Below are positions 48,635 to 58,450 of a DNA stretch of 64,000 bases, piece after piece. A program made the position numbers and the translations under genes. The notes below the pieces were generated by a model. It was not told the origin of the DNA and did no database searches. It saw nothing but the letters and a program-made list of their open reading frames with translations. The DNA lies in NCBI RefSeq assembly GCF_007004665.1, contig NZ_ML660052.1, forward strand, positions 930,001 to 994,000, written 5' to 3'. The DNA is from Denitrobaculum tricleocarpae. Its GTDB lineage: Bacteria; Pseudomonadota; Alphaproteobacteria; Kiloniellales; Kiloniellaceae. Each line of letters begins with the position of its first letter. The first letter of the stretch is position 1.

Positions 48635-49797
48635 GCGAAACGGGGGGCAGGAGCATGACGCACCATAGCATGACGCATCAGAAGGACAGCATCGAACGCA
48701 TGACTGTTTGGCATGCGGCGTTGCCGGTGCGCTCGGCGCGTGATCACGGCAGCGGCCTAGTGGCCGATAAAGTCGATGTCGTGGTGATCCGTCTGGAGAC
48801 CGCAAGCGGGGTCTTTGGTTTCGGGGAAGCCTCGCCCTGGGCGGTTTTTACCGGCACCGCCGAAGCGACTGCGGCAGCCCTGGACCGCTACATCAGGCCC
48901 GTGGTCCTGGGGGCGGATCCGGCGGACATCCCTCTGATCATGGCTGATGCGAACCGGGCGATCGCCGGCCACACGGAAGCCAAGGCGGCTCTGGAAACGG
49001 CGCTGCTGGATTGCCGTGGCCGTGCCATGGGCCTGCCGGTTTGGGCGTTGCTCGGCGGCCGGTACCGCAAAGAGATTCCATTGTCGATCTCACTGGCCAA
49101 CCCGGACTTCGATGCCGACATGGACCTGCTGGACGAAGCCTGGGCAGGAGGCATACGCATGATCAAGCTCAAGACCGGCGTTCAGAGCCATGCTTTCGAC
49201 ATCGAGCGGCTGGAGCGCTTGCGAAAGGCCTATCCCGAACTCAACATCCGGGTCGACTACAATCAGGGCCTGCAGCCCTTCGGCGCGCTGCGCAGGCTCA
49301 AGGATGTCGAGCAGTTTAAGGTCACCTTCATCGAGCAACCGGTGCCTGGCTGGAATCATGAGGCCATGGCCAGGTTCACTGCCGCACTGGAGACCCCGAT
49401 TCTTGCCGACGAAACCGTTTTCTCCCCCGGGGACGCCCATAAAGCGGTGAAAGGACGGCTCTGCGATGCGATCTCGGTGAAGATCATGAAAACCGGCGGC
49501 CTGCGCCGGGGGATGGAGGTCGCGGCGATCGCCGAATCCGCCGGCATGCCTGCCTACGGCGGCGATATGTTCGAGAGCGGGCTCGCGCACCTCGCGGGAA
49601 CCCATATGATTGCCGCCACGCCCAATATTTCGCTCGGCTGCGAGTTTTATCAGGCCCGCTGGTATCTGGAAGAAGACATCCTGCGCGAAGCCTTTCCCTG
49701 CGATAACGGCAAGGTTGCAGTCCCGGAGGGACCGGGTCTCGGATTTGATGTGGATCTGGAAAAACTTGCTCACTACGCCGCGGATACAAGACAGTAA
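48631..49797 (+). CDS. Mandelate racemase/muconate-lactonizing enzyme family (enolase superfamily)
   Basis: 388 residues from ATG 48631, overlapping the stop of the ThDP gene (ATGA). Barrel motifs: I-K-L-K-T-G (the Lys pair), VDYNQG (metal Asp), FIEQPV (metal Glu) and ADETVFS (metal Asp), then SVKIMKTGGLRRGMEVAAIAESAGM with the second-side Lys. These residues fit the muconate-lactonizing/dipeptide-epimerase subgroup. It probably abstracts a proton alpha to a carboxylate, performing racemisation, dehydration or cycloisomerisation. Acting with the ThDP enzyme and the DadA-like oxidase, it may handle an amino-acid-like or hydroxy-acid substrate. Exact reaction unknown. Confidence 0.92.
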   Translation: MSETGGRSMTHHSMTHQKDSIERMTVWHAALPVRSARDHGSGLVADKVDVVVIRLETASGVFGFGEASPWAVFTGTAEATAAALDRYIRPVVLGADPADIPLIMADANRAIAGHTEAKAALETALLDCRGRAMGLPVWALLGGRYRKEIPLSISLANPDFDADMDLLDEAWAGGIRMIKLKTGVQSHAFDIERLERLRKAYPELNIRVDYNQGLQPFGALRRLKDVEQFKVTFIEQPVPGWNHEAMARFTAALETPILADETVFSPGDAHKAVKGRLCDAISVKIMKTGGLRRGMEVAAIAESAGMPAYGGDMFESGLAHLAGTHMIAATPNISLGCEFYQARWYLEEDILREAFPCDNGKVAVPEGPGLGFDVDLEKLAHYAADTRQ

Positions 49798-49903
49798 GGC
49801 TTGCGCTCCACGAGTGCCGCGTTCAAGCTCAATGGTTGGTGCGATCCTACGAGAAAAATTCCGGGTTGGGGGAGATGCAAGACGTGAGGGGACGTGACGC
49901 AGG

Positions 49904-51175
49904 ATGAGCGGAGCTTCGACACATAGCGCTGCCGCCGCCAGGAAGGTGGCCGTTATCGGAGCTGGAATCATCGGTGTGTCGACGGCTGTCTGGCTGCAGC
50001 GCAGTGGATGCGAGGTCACTCTGATCGACCGGCTTGGCCCGGGCGAAGGCACGTCCTACGGCAACGGGGGAATCCTGGCGTCCTGTTCCGTCGTGCCGGT
50101 CACGGTGCCCGGCTTGCTCCGCAAGGTGCCTTCTATGCTGATGGACCCGAACTCGCCGCTGTTTCTGCGCTGGTCTTACCTGCCGAAACTCCTTCCCTTT
50201 CTGCGGCACTATCTCTCTCACTGCTCGGCGGAGGAGACCACACGCATCGCATCGGCACTGAGCGCCGTCATCGGCGACAGTCTGGAACAGCATCAGGCTT
50301 TGGCGAAGGGAACGGGTGCAGAAAAGTGGCTCGTTCCATCCGACTATCTCTTCCTCTATGACGACCGCAGCAAATTCGAGGCCGATAGCTTCGGCTGGGG
50401 ACTGCGCAAGGCGAACGGTTTTTCCTGGCAGGAACTGGATGCCGATGCCTTCAAGGCATATGATCCGGTCTTTTCCCAAGATCTGAAATTTGCGGCCTGC
50501 CTCTCCGGCCATGGCCGTATCGCCGATCCGGGACGCTATGTTAAAGACCTGGCTGACTGGGTCGTGAAGAATGGCGGCCGCAGCGTCAAGGCGGACGTGA
50601 CGGACTTTCGGAAAGAAGACGGCGCCGTGAGCGGAGTCGTAACGGATCAGGGTGTGATCGAATGCGATTCAGCCGTGGTCACCGCCGGTGTCTGGTCGGG
50701 TCCCCTGACAAAGAAACTCGGAATGAACGTTCCGCTGGAGAGCGAGCGGGGCTATCACGTCGAGCTGATCGAACCCAGTGTCATGCCGCGCTCGCCGGTG
50801 ATGGTCGCATCGGGAAAATATGTTGTCACGCCCATGGACGGCCGTCTGCGGGTTGCGGGTCTGGTGGAGTTCGGCGGCCTTGATGCGCCGGCCAGCCGCA
50901 GACCTATCGAATTGCTGCTTGAGAATATCTCGAAAGCGATACCAAACTTGACCTGGAAGGAAACCCGGGAATGGATGGGCCATCGGCCCGCCGTATCGGA
51001 TTCCATTCCGGTTATAGGCGAGGCCCCGGGTCTCAAGTCGGTCTTTATGGGATTTGGTCATCACCATATCGGCCTGACCGGGGGGCCGAAAACCGGGCGC
51101 GTTCTCGCCGGATTGATTTCCGGCGATCGCCCGAATATTGATCTTTCGGCCTACGCGCCGGCGAGATTTGCGTGA
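49904..51175 (+). CDS. FAD-dependent oxidoreductase (D-amino-acid dehydrogenase-like)
   Basis: 423 residues. The FAD motif VAVIGAGIIGVSTAVWLQ is near residues 15-32. TSYGNGGILASCSVVPV and SERGYHVELIEP are DadA/DAO family blocks; the C-terminus FMGFGHHHIGLTGGPKTGRVLAGLISG closes the FAD site. DadA-type enzymes oxidise D-amino acids and pass electrons to the respiratory chain. It begins 106 bases after the enolase-superfamily gene, with dctP 43 bases downstream. In the island it most likely oxidises the imported compound or the product of the racemase-type enzymes. Confidence 0.93.
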   Translation: MSGASTHSAAAARKVAVIGAGIIGVSTAVWLQRSGCEVTLIDRLGPGEGTSYGNGGILASCSVVPVTVPGLLRKVPSMLMDPNSPLFLRWSYLPKLLPFLRHYLSHCSAEETTRIASALSAVIGDSLEQHQALAKGTGAEKWLVPSDYLFLYDDRSKFEADSFGWGLRKANGFSWQELDADAFKAYDPVFSQDLKFAACLSGHGRIADPGRYVKDLADWVVKNGGRSVKADVTDFRKEDGAVSGVVTDQGVIECDSAVVTAGVWSGPLTKKLGMNVPLESERGYHVELIEPSVMPRSPVMVASGKYVVTPMDGRLRVAGLVEFGGLDAPASRRPIELLLENISKAIPNLTWKETREWMGHRPAVSDSIPVIGEAPGLKSVFMGFGHHHIGLTGGPKTGRVLAGLISGDRPNIDLSAYAPARFA

Positions 51176-51218
51176 TTGCGGCTGACGTGAGAGCCGCCAA
51201 TAACAGGGAGAAAAGACC

Positions 51219-52202
51219 ATGAAGCTTATGAAATCACTTATGGCGTCGGCGGCGGGAATCGGCCTGGCCGCTTCCGTCACGGCCAATGCCGCTGCCGAGA
51301 CCTGGGACATGCCGATGGCCTATTCGGCCACCAATTTCCACTCGGTGACCGGTGCGGAATTTGGCAAGTGCGTGACCAAAGGCACCGGTGGCGAGCTGGA
51401 AATCGTCACGCACCCTTCGGGCTCGCTGTTCAAGGGGAATGACATCAAGCGTGCGGTTCAGACCGGACAGGCGCCGATCGGCGAACGTATTCTCTCGGCC
51501 CACCAGAACGAAAATCCGGTCTTCGGTGTCGATTCGATTCCCTTCCTGGCAACCTCCTTCGAGGCTTCGGAGAAGCTTTGGGAAGCGGCCCGGCCGGAAC
51601 TCGAGAAAATCCTGGAAGAGCAGAATCTGAAACTCCTTTACGCTGTTCCCTGGCCGCCGCAGGGCCTTTACTTCAAGAAGGAAGTGAATGCCGTTGCGGA
51701 TATGAAGGGTGTTAAGTTCCGGTCTTACAATACCGCAACCGCGCGTCTGGCCGAACTGGCCGGAATGCTTCCGGTCCAGGTTGAGGCGGCCGAGATTTCA
51801 CAGGCCTTCGCGACAGGTGTGGCCGAATCCATGATCTCGTCCGGCGCGACCGGCTATGACCGGAAAGTCTGGGAGCATCTGACGCACTTTTACGAGGTCG
51901 ATGCCTGGCTGCCGCGCAACCACGTCTTCGTCAACAAAGACTCCTGGGATGGTCTGGACGATGCGACCAAGAACGTGATTCTGGCCTGTGCAGATATGGC
52001 GGCGTACGCCGGTCTCTGGCGCTCGATCCAGTATACGGATTTCACGTTGAAGGGCTTGCGGGACGGCGGAATGTCCGTGGCACCTGCGGGCGACGGTCTG
52101 AAGGGCGAATTGCAGGGCTTCGGTGAGACCATGACCAACGAGTGGCTCGAGAAAGCCGGTGCGCAGGGCAAGGCGATCGTCGACGCTTTCAAAGCCAACT
52201 AA
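51219..52202 (+). CDS. dctP: TRAP transporter solute-binding protein (DctP family)
   Basis: 327 residues with a signal peptide (about 1-26, cleavage at AAA-ET). DctP-type fold: LEIVTHPSGSLFKGNDIKRAVQTGQAPIGERIL, FGVDSIPFL, and the strand VKFRSYNTATARLAELAGMLPVQVEAAEISQAFATGVAESM, where the Arg (KFR) pairs with a substrate carboxylate. GGGAGA precedes ATG 51219. It binds a carboxylate-bearing solute in the periplasm for the adjacent DctQ and DctM. The class of ligand (organic acid or amino acid) agrees with the catabolic genes upstream. Confidence 0.94.
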   Translation: MKLMKSLMASAAGIGLAASVTANAAAETWDMPMAYSATNFHSVTGAEFGKCVTKGTGGELEIVTHPSGSLFKGNDIKRAVQTGQAPIGERILSAHQNENPVFGVDSIPFLATSFEASEKLWEAARPELEKILEEQNLKLLYAVPWPPQGLYFKKEVNAVADMKGVKFRSYNTATARLAELAGMLPVQVEAAEISQAFATGVAESMISSGATGYDRKVWEHLTHFYEVDAWLPRNHVFVNKDSWDGLDDATKNVILACADMAAYAGLWRSIQYTDFTLKGLRDGGMSVAPAGDGLKGELQGFGETMTNEWLEKAGAQGKAIVDAFKAN

Positions 52203-52313
52203 ACGCTTTGACATGGAGGGGCTTCAACGCCTCTCCATTTCTTAACCTGCGCTGCGCGGGCCGGACATGGACCCGCGCCGCAGGATATTTCCGGAAAAAA
52301 CAGGGGGAAGTCG

Positions 52314-52841
52314 ATGCAGGCTGCCGGATCGGTCGTCCGCCGAACGCTGGACAGACTCTATTTCGGATCAGGGGTGATTGCCGCCCTGTTCCTGATCGCC
52401 ATTTTGTCGCTGGTCGTATTGCAGATGCTGGCGCGCTGGACCGGGAATGTTTTCCCCGGAGCTGCGGATTACGCCGGTTACTGTATGGCCGCCGCGTCGT
52501 TCTTTGCCTTTGCTCACGCGCTTAATCGCGGCGCACACATCCGGGTCAGTCTCATCCTTCAGTTCGCCGGACGCTATCGGCGCCTGATCGAGATCTGGTG
52601 TTTTGCCATCGGCACCGGACTTGGCTGGTACCTGGCCTACTACGCATGGAAAGGCGCCTATTGGTCTTGGAAGCTGCATGACATCAGTCAGGGGCAGGAT
52701 GCCACGCCGATCTGGATTCCCCAGATCGCCATGGTGGTGGGGGCCATCCTCTTTGCTATCGCGCTGACCGACCACCTCGTCAATCTGATTCTCTTCGGCG
52801 AACACCGCATCGATGCGGAAGTCGTTGAAGACCACGAATAG
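52314..52841 (+). CDS. dctQ: TRAP transporter small permease (DctQ family)
   Basis: 175 residues, four membrane helices (about 19-40, 56-75, 96-118 and 140-160). AAASFFAFAHALNRGAHIRVSLILQF is the conserved H-I-R-V core of DctQ proteins. GGGGGAAG lies before ATG 52314, 111 bases after dctP, and the gene ends nine bases before dctM. It pairs with DctM in the inner membrane. Confidence 0.93.
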   Translation: MQAAGSVVRRTLDRLYFGSGVIAALFLIAILSLVVLQMLARWTGNVFPGAADYAGYCMAAASFFAFAHALNRGAHIRVSLILQFAGRYRRLIEIWCFAIGTGLGWYLAYYAWKGAYWSWKLHDISQGQDATPIWIPQIAMVVGAILFAIALTDHLVNLILFGEHRIDAEVVEDHE

Positions 52842-52850
52842 GGGGCGGTC

Positions 52851-54167
52851 ATGGAACAGCTCGAACTGATCGCCATTTTCCTCTTCATTCTCTTCCTGCT
52901 GCTGGGCACCGGTGTCTGGGTCGGACTCGCTCTGCTGGGCGTCGCCTTTGTCGGCATGGAGCTCTTCACCTCGCGCCCAGTCGGCGATGCCATGATCACG
53001 ACCATCTGGTCGGCGTCGTCCTCCTGGACTCTGACGGCGCTGCCGCTCTTCATCTGGATGGGCGAGATCCTCTTCCGAACGCGCCTCTCGCAGGACATGT
53101 TCAAGGGATTGACCCCCTGGATGGCGGGTTTGCCCGGTGGTTTGATCCACACCAACATCGTTGGCTGCACAGTCTTCGCGGCGGTGTCCGGTTCCTCCGC
53201 GGCGACCCTGACGACGGTCGGCAAGATGTCCATTCCGGAGCTGCGCAAGCGCAATTATCCGGAGCATATGATCATCGGAACCCTGGCCGGGGCGGCGACG
53301 CTGGGACTGATGATCCCGCCGTCACTGACCCTGATCGTGTACGGTGTGACCATCAACGAATCGATTTCCAAGCTCTTCATTGCGGGTGTGCTGCCGGGTC
53401 TGGTGCTGGCCGGAATGTTCATGACTTATGTGGCGGTCTATTCGAAGGTCTCGTCGAAGTACAATCCGGATCCGGAGCCCAAGACGAACTTTTTCGAAAA
53501 GATCGGCAACTCGCGCTTTCTGATCCCCGTGATCTGCCTGATCGCGGTGGTGATCGGCTCCATGTATCTCGGCTTTGCGACCGCGACCGAGGCAGCGGCC
53601 TTCGGCGTGATCGGTGCCCTGGTGCTTGCGGCGGGTCAGAAATCTCTGAACTGGTCGACCTTCACGGAAAGCCTGATGGGCGCAACCCGGACATCGGCCA
53701 TGATTGCGCTGATTCTGGCCGGCGCCGCCTTTCTGTCGCTGGCGATGGGCTTCACCGGTTTGCCGCGTGCCTTGGCAGAGTGGATCGCCGGCATGGAACT
53801 CACCCGCTTCGAACTGCTGATGGCGCTCCTGGTATTCTACATCATCCTGGGATGCTTCCTGGACGGAATCTCATCGGTGGTTCTGACCATGGCGGTGGTG
53901 GAACCCATGATCCGCCAGGCCGGGATCGATGTGATCTGGTTCGGGATCTTCATCGTTGTCGTCGTGGAAATGGCGCAGATCACACCGCCGATCGGCTTCA
54001 ATCTTTTTGTGCTGCAGGGCATGACCCGGCATGAGATGAGTTACATCGCGAAAGCCGCAATCCCCATGTTCTTCATCATGGTTGTGATGGTCTTCGTGCT
54101 GATCTTCGTGCCCGAGCTGGCGACCTATTTGCCTGAGAACATGAACACGCGTCCGGGCAGCGGTTAG
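52851..54167 (+). CDS. dctM: TRAP transporter large permease (DctM family)
   Basis: 438 residues, about eleven to twelve membrane segments. Family marks are SWTLTALPLFIWMGEILFRTRLSQDMFKGLTPWMAGLPGGLIHTNIVGCTVFAAVSGSSAATLTTVGKMSIPELRKRNYP, FLDGISSVVLTMAVVEPMI and AQITPPIGFNLFVLQGMT. It imports the DctP-bound solute using a sodium or proton gradient. Last gene of the island; the next gene is on the opposite strand. Confidence 0.95.
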   Translation: MEQLELIAIFLFILFLLLGTGVWVGLALLGVAFVGMELFTSRPVGDAMITTIWSASSSWTLTALPLFIWMGEILFRTRLSQDMFKGLTPWMAGLPGGLIHTNIVGCTVFAAVSGSSAATLTTVGKMSIPELRKRNYPEHMIIGTLAGAATLGLMIPPSLTLIVYGVTINESISKLFIAGVLPGLVLAGMFMTYVAVYSKVSSKYNPDPEPKTNFFEKIGNSRFLIPVICLIAVVIGSMYLGFATATEAAAFGVIGALVLAAGQKSLNWSTFTESLMGATRTSAMIALILAGAAFLSLAMGFTGLPRALAEWIAGMELTRFELLMALLVFYIILGCFLDGISSVVLTMAVVEPMIRQAGIDVIWFGIFIVVVVEMAQITPPIGFNLFVLQGMTRHEMSYIAKAAIPMFFIMVVMVFVLIFVPELATYLPENMNTRPGSG

Positions 54168-54199
54168 CGCTTGATCCTTCTCAATGCGCAGGTGTCGCT

Positions 54200-54808
54200 T
54201 TACGGTCTGGCCGAGACCATGCTGAGGGCCCTGCAGCTTCTCGGCGTGGTCTCGCGTCGTTGCTGTCCCGGATTGTTCTGGGTTTCATAAATGATCGAGA
54301 CCAAAAGCATGTCGGGCATATTGCGATCCTGCGCCATGGGCAGGATCAGCCGTGCGAGGCAGTCTTCATCGCCATCTTCGTAGTCGGCGCATTCCCGGAT
54401 AAAAACCGGTTGGCGAAAGCGGTACGGGAGTTCGTACACGCAGTTCAAATAAGCCGCGATGCCGGGTGTTTTCTGTTCGTCGACCAAGCGCCCTTCCAGG
54501 CGCCCGCCGGCGTAGGCCGGGAGTTTCGTTCCGATCAGGCGGTAACGGAACTGCGGTCCAGGCTCGATAATGTCGATCAGCCCGACGTAAGGCAAGGCAT
54601 GAGGAACCGCCAGCGGATCAAAATCCGACCGTGCGGGCAGATGGCCTTCGCCGCGGATTACATCCCAGTATTCCAGAAGATCACGCTGCACATCAAAGGT
54701 CAGTCGTGCGGCCAGTTCGGTGAGAGAGATCTCGCTTCGCAGATCCAGATCATCTGCGGGCTTACGCAACATTGAAGCGGTCTCGGACAACAACCAGTCA
54801 ATCGCCAT
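54200..54808 (-). CDS. PAS-type (PAS_5/DUF1491-like) hypothetical protein
   Basis: 202 residues from ATG 54808 (GGGAGGGG just upstream). LLEYWDVIRGEGHLPARSDFDPLAVPHALPYVGLIDIIEPGPQFRYRLIGTKLPAYAGGRLEGR is the conserved block of the PAS_5 family (Pfam PF07310), common in alphaproteobacteria and of unknown function. Residues 1-55 are helical (MLRKPADDLDLRSEISLTELAARL). It may sense small ligands, but no output domain is present. Converges with the TRAP operon, 32 bases between stops. Confidence 0.88.
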   Translation of the reverse strand: MAIDWLLSETASMLRKPADDLDLRSEISLTELAARLTFDVQRDLLEYWDVIRGEGHLPARSDFDPLAVPHALPYVGLIDIIEPGPQFRYRLIGTKLPAYAGGRLEGRLVDEQKTPGIAAYLNCVYELPYRFRQPVFIRECADYEDGDEDCLARLILPMAQDRNMPDMLLVSIIYETQNNPGQQRRETTPRSCRALSMVSARP

Positions 54809-55039
54809 GCGTTCCCCTCCCACGAGAGATGAGACGGAAAATACATCCAAAAGTCGCATTTGTAAAGCTGCGTTTCCTCTCGGCGATTTTGAGCCGATCC
54901 CTGGACTGTTACGCAGCCTTTGATTTTGCTGGTAGTTTTCTGCCCGGCCAGGGAAAGATACGCTGTCTTGCTAGCGGCTTGAGCGGCTTGGTATCATCGC
55001 GGCAACGAGCGAAAACGCGTGGTCTGAGAGGGGGGATTT

Positions 55040-56689
55040 GTGCAGCAAAAGGCGACAGGACGTGACATCAAGGATATCGGCGAATTCGATTACGTGATTG
55101 TCGGTGCAGGCAGCGCCGGCTGCGTGCTTGCCAACCGCCTTTCGGCCGACCCCGACGTCTCCGTGCTCTTGCTCGAAGCAGGCGGCAAGGATGATTATCT
55201 CTGGATTCATATCCCGGTCGGCTATCTTTACTGCATGGGCAATCCGCGCACCGACTGGTGTTTTCAGACCGAGGAAGAGCCGGGCCTGAACGGGCGTTCC
55301 CTGGCCTATCCGCGCGGTAAGGTGCTGGGTGGCTGCTCCTCAATTAACGGCATGATCTATATGCGCGGCCAGGCGCGAGATTACGACCAGTGGCGTCAGC
55401 TTGGCAATGTCGGCTGGAGCTGGGACGATGTTCTGCCGGTCTTCAAGCGCTCGGAAGATCAGGCAGGGGGCGCAGACGACCTGCACGGCAACGGCGGCGA
55501 ATGGCGGGTCGAGCAGCAGCGTCTGTCCTGGGAGATTCTGGACGCCTTTCAGGAGGCGGCGGCCCAGGCGGGGATTCCCAAGACCGATGACTTCAATCGC
55601 GGCAACAACGAGGGTTGCGGTTACTTCCAGGTCAACCAGCGCAAGGGCGTGCGCTGGAATACCGCGAAAGCCTTTTTGCGTCCGGCGATGCAGCGGCCGA
55701 ACCTCACCGTTCTGACCCACGCCCAGGCCAAGCGCGTGACTCTGACAGGCCGACGCGCGACGGGCGTGGAATTCTGGCACAAGGATGTCCTGAGCAAGGT
55801 ATCCGCGCGGGGCGAGGTGATCCTGGCCACCGGTGCGGTCGGCTCACCGCAGATCCTGCAGCTTTCCGGCATCGGCCCCGGGGAGGTCCTGCAGAGGTTC
55901 GGCATCGAAGCGAAACATGAACTGGCAGGGGTTGGCGAGAACCTGCAGGATCATCTGCAGGTGCGTACGGTCTTCAAGGTCAAGAACGTCAAGACTCTGA
56001 ACGAGCGGGCCAACTCTCTCGTCGGTAAGGTGGGGATGGGGCTGGAGTATATGCTCTTCAAGACCGGTCCGCTCACCATGGCGCCCAGTCAGCTGGGCGG
56101 TTTCGTCAAGTCGGACGACAGCCGCGAGACCCCGAACCTGGAGTACCATGTGCAGCCTTTGAGCCTGGAGAAATTCGGTGAGCCGCTGCATCCCTTTCCG
56201 GCCTTCACCGCCAGCGTCTGCAATCTGCGCCCGGAAAGCCGCGGCTCCATCCATATCAAATCACCGGACCCCCGGGTGCAGCCGGCCATTCGCCCGAACT
56301 ATCTCTCGGCCCCTGCGGACCGGAAGGTCGCAGCCCAGGCGATCCTGTTGACCCGGGAGATTTGCCGGCAGCCTGCGCTCGCGCCTTATGAACCCGAAGA
56401 ATTCAAACCTGGGCCGCATATTGCCGATGAAGAGGCCTTGGCGATCGCGGCTGGCGATATCGCGACGACCATCTTCCATCCCGTAGGCACCTGCAAGATG
56501 GGGCATGATCCCATGGCAGTCGTCGATGACCGGCTCCGGGTGCACGGCATCGAGGGGCTGCGGGTGGTCGATGCCTCGATCATGCCGACCATCACCAGCG
56601 GCAACACCAATTCGCCGGTGATTATGATCGCGGAAAAAGCATCGGAGATGATCCGGGAAGACCGGCGCATGGGAGCGGCGGTCGCTTAG
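55040..56689 (+). CDS. GMC-family FAD oxidoreductase (choline dehydrogenase-like)
   Basis: 549 residues from GTG 55040 (GGGGGA upstream). FAD motif [35 protein letters not shown] signature 1 ([34 protein letters not shown]), signature 2 ([16 protein letters not shown]), and the C-terminal [39 protein letters not shown] with the catalytic His. It oxidises an alcohol to an aldehyde; choline, glucose and long-chain alcohols are candidate substrates in this group. No betaine-aldehyde dehydrogenase or betI nearby, so betaine synthesis is not supported. Confidence 0.94.
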   Translation: MQQKATGRDIKDIGEFDYVIVGAGSAGCVLANRLSADPDVSVLLLEAGGKDDYLWIHIPVGYLYCMGNPRTDWCFQTEEEPGLNGRSLAYPRGKVLGGCSSINGMIYMRGQARDYDQWRQLGNVGWSWDDVLPVFKRSEDQAGGADDLHGNGGEWRVEQQRLSWEILDAFQEAAAQAGIPKTDDFNRGNNEGCGYFQVNQRKGVRWNTAKAFLRPAMQRPNLTVLTHAQAKRVTLTGRRATGVEFWHKDVLSKVSARGEVILATGAVGSPQILQLSGIGPGEVLQRFGIEAKHELAGVGENLQDHLQVRTVFKVKNVKTLNERANSLVGKVGMGLEYMLFKTGPLTMAPSQLGGFVKSDDSRETPNLEYHVQPLSLEKFGEPLHPFPAFTASVCNLRPESRGSIHIKSPDPRVQPAIRPNYLSAPADRKVAAQAILLTREICRQPALAPYEPEEFKPGPHIADEEALAIAAGDIATTIFHPVGTCKMGHDPMAVVDDRLRVHGIEGLRVVDASIMPTITSGNTNSPVIMIAEKASEMIREDRRMGAAVA

Positions 56690-56708
56690 CCTCTTTCTGA
56701 GGGGAGAA

Positions 56709-56740
56709 CCTCTCTCTCAAGGATGTCCCCGAGAGAGAGG
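56709..56740. terminator. Bidirectional hairpin between GMC and GST genes
   Basis: CCTCTCTCTC (56709-56718) pairs perfectly with GAGAGAGAGG (56731-56740), 12-base loop, in the 64-base gap between convergent stop codons. No T-run. Confidence 0.6.
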
Positions 56741-56753
56741 TGCAGAAATCGGC

Positions 56754-57362
56754 TTAGGCCAAACCTTCGGCTTTCAGGGCTTCCTGAACCTTGGTCCGCC
56801 CGGCGACGCGTTCGAAGAACGCGCTGAGCTTTGGATAGTCTGAAAGATCGATGTCCTTATGCTTGGCCCAGGAGGTCACGACGAAAAGATAGACATCGGC
56901 AACCGAGAAGCGTTTGCCCAAGAGGTAATCGCGGCCGTCGGCAAAGAGGCTCTCGAGGTACTCCAGCTTTCTGCCGATATTGCTTTTCGCGGCGGTCTGC
57001 TCGGCCTCGCTGGACGAGGGTGAGAAGAGCGGCCCGAAGGCTTTGTGGTACTCCGTGGCCACATAGTTCAGGTGTTCCTGCATACGGGCGCGTTCCAGAG
57101 TTCCGGCGGACGGTGCGAGTCCGCTCTCAGTCTTCTGGTCGGCGATGTACTGCACGATGGCGGCGCCTTCGGTCAGCACTTCGCCATTGTCCAGGGCCAA
57201 AGCGGGCACGTAGCCTTTGGGATTGATCCGGGTGAAGTCCGCGCCGCTCGCGGTTTTCTTCTGCGCCAGGTCGACTGCCTCGATCTCGAAGTCCAGGCCG
57301 GCTTCGCGCAGGACGATGTGTGGGGAGAGGGAGCAGGCGCCGCTTGTGTAGTAGAGTTTCAT
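56754..57362 (-). CDS. gstA: Glutathione S-transferase (beta class)
   Basis: 202 residues. C10 in YTSGACSLSPHIVLREAG is the catalytic Cys of beta-class GSTs; NPKGYVPALALDNGEVLTEGAAIVQYIAD is the glutathione-binding (cis-Pro, ESxA-like) motif. The C-terminal domain carries SVADVYLFVVTSWAKH. It conjugates or reduces with glutathione in the cytosol. It follows the nitronate monooxygenase gene by 26 bases on the same strand, so the pair is probably an operon for detoxification of nitro or electrophilic compounds. Confidence 0.94.
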   Translation of the reverse strand: MKLYYTSGACSLSPHIVLREAGLDFEIEAVDLAQKKTASGADFTRINPKGYVPALALDNGEVLTEGAAIVQYIADQKTESGLAPSAGTLERARMQEHLNYVATEYHKAFGPLFSPSSSEAEQTAAKSNIGRKLEYLESLFADGRDYLLGKRFSVADVYLFVVTSWAKHKDIDLSDYPKLSAFFERVAGRTKVQEALKAEGLA

Positions 57363-57388
57363 TTCGGGGATCTCCTTATCGTTGGGTT

Positions 57389-58450
57389 TTAGCTAAGGTC
57401 CTGAAGCAGGGCGTCCATCAGGTCCGGGACGTTTCGGTGTTTGAGGTTCGGCGCGATCTGTCCGCTGTAGAGCGTGATGAGGTCGCTGCGATTTGCCGCC
57501 ACGGCGGCAGCCTTGATCCTGGAGACGAACCAGCCCTGTACCGGGAAAGGCGGAAGCTCTGCCGCGCGCGGAAGCAGCTCGTCGTAGAGGCGGTTGGGGA
57601 TGACGCGCGCGAGGCGGCCAGTGAAGGAACGTGACAGCGCGGTTTCCAGGATTGCGTCGCCATGCAGCAGAGCCCGGTGCGCATCGGTCGTGCCTGATTC
57701 ATCGCAAGCCAGAAAAGCCGTGCCGATCTGGGCAGCCTGGGCGCCGAGCGTCAGGGCGGCGTGCACACCGCGGCCGTCGACGATGCCGCCTGCCGCGATC
57801 ACGGCGACTTTGACCCGGCGCTCGATGATCTGCGTGAGGGCAAGCGTTCCAAAGAGGGACTCTTCCGCCGGCGCCAGAAAGGAGGGGCGGTGCCCGCCGG
57901 CCTCGAAGCCGGTCGCGACAATGAGGTCGACACCCGCGGCTTCCAGAGCCTCGGCTTCGGCGATGGTCGTCGCGGCCCCCGCGGTGACGATGCCGCGCTG
58001 TTTACACTCTGCCAAGACCTTGGCAGAAGGCACACCGAAGACAAAAGAAAAGACCGGCGGGCGCGCTTCGAGCAGCGCTTCGGCCTGCTCTTCGAAACGG
58101 TAGTGGTAGAGTTCGGGGGGCTCGGGCTTCTCCAGCCCCAGCTCTTCGAAGTAGGGTTCGAAAATCGGGAAGTAACGGTCGAATTCTTCCTGGCTGAGAT
58201 GCAGGCCGCCCGGGTCGTGATCCGAGACCCAGAGGTTCAGGGCGAAGGGCGCGGAGGTGGCCGCGCCGATCTCCTTTCGAAGCACGCCGATCTCTTCCGG
58301 CGCAACAATGTGGGCGCCGAAAGAGCCCAGGCCGCCCCGGTTTGACACGGCTGAAACCAGCCCGACGGTCGAGATGCCGCCGCCGAAAGGGCCTTGAATG
58401 ATGGGATAGTCAATGCCGAGACGGCGCACGGCTTCTGTCTGAGAGGGCAT
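57389..58450 (-). CDS. Nitronate monooxygenase (2-nitropropane dioxygenase family)
   Basis: 353 residues, FMN-dependent TIM barrel. PIIQGPFGGGISTVGLVSAVSNRGGLGSFGAH is the N-terminal P-site, GVDLIVATGFEAGGHRPSF holds the GG(x)HxG-type loop with the catalytic His, and VAVIAAGGIVDGRGVHAALTLGAQAAQIGTAFLACDES binds FMN phosphate. It oxidises nitronates, nitro-propionate-like toxins, to aldehydes and nitrite. HxlR gene is divergent upstream, 255 bases away, and the GST gene follows. An imperfect inverted repeat (AGGTAAC/GTTATCT, 58512-58530) in the divergent region may be a control site. Confidence 0.93.
   Translation of the reverse strand: MPSQTEAVRRLGIDYPIIQGPFGGGISTVGLVSAVSNRGGLGSFGAHIVAPEEIGVLRKEIGAATSAPFALNLWVSDHDPGGLHLSQEEFDRYFPIFEPYFEELGLEKPEPPELYHYRFEEQAEALLEARPPVFSFVFGVPSAKVLAECKQRGIVTAGAATTIAEAEALEAAGVDLIVATGFEAGGHRPSFLAPAEESLFGTLALTQIIERRVKVAVIAAGGIVDGRGVHAALTLGAQAAQIGTAFLACDESGTTDAHRALLHGDAILETALSRSFTGRLARVIPNRLYDELLPRAAELPPFPVQGWFVSRIKAAAVAANRSDLITLYSGQIAPNLKHRNVPDLMDALLQDLS

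Noticed and set aside
46904-48805. Reverse-strand frame of 633 codons opposite the ThDP gene
   Set aside because: It has no domain, while the forward gene is a full ThDP enzyme with all motifs.
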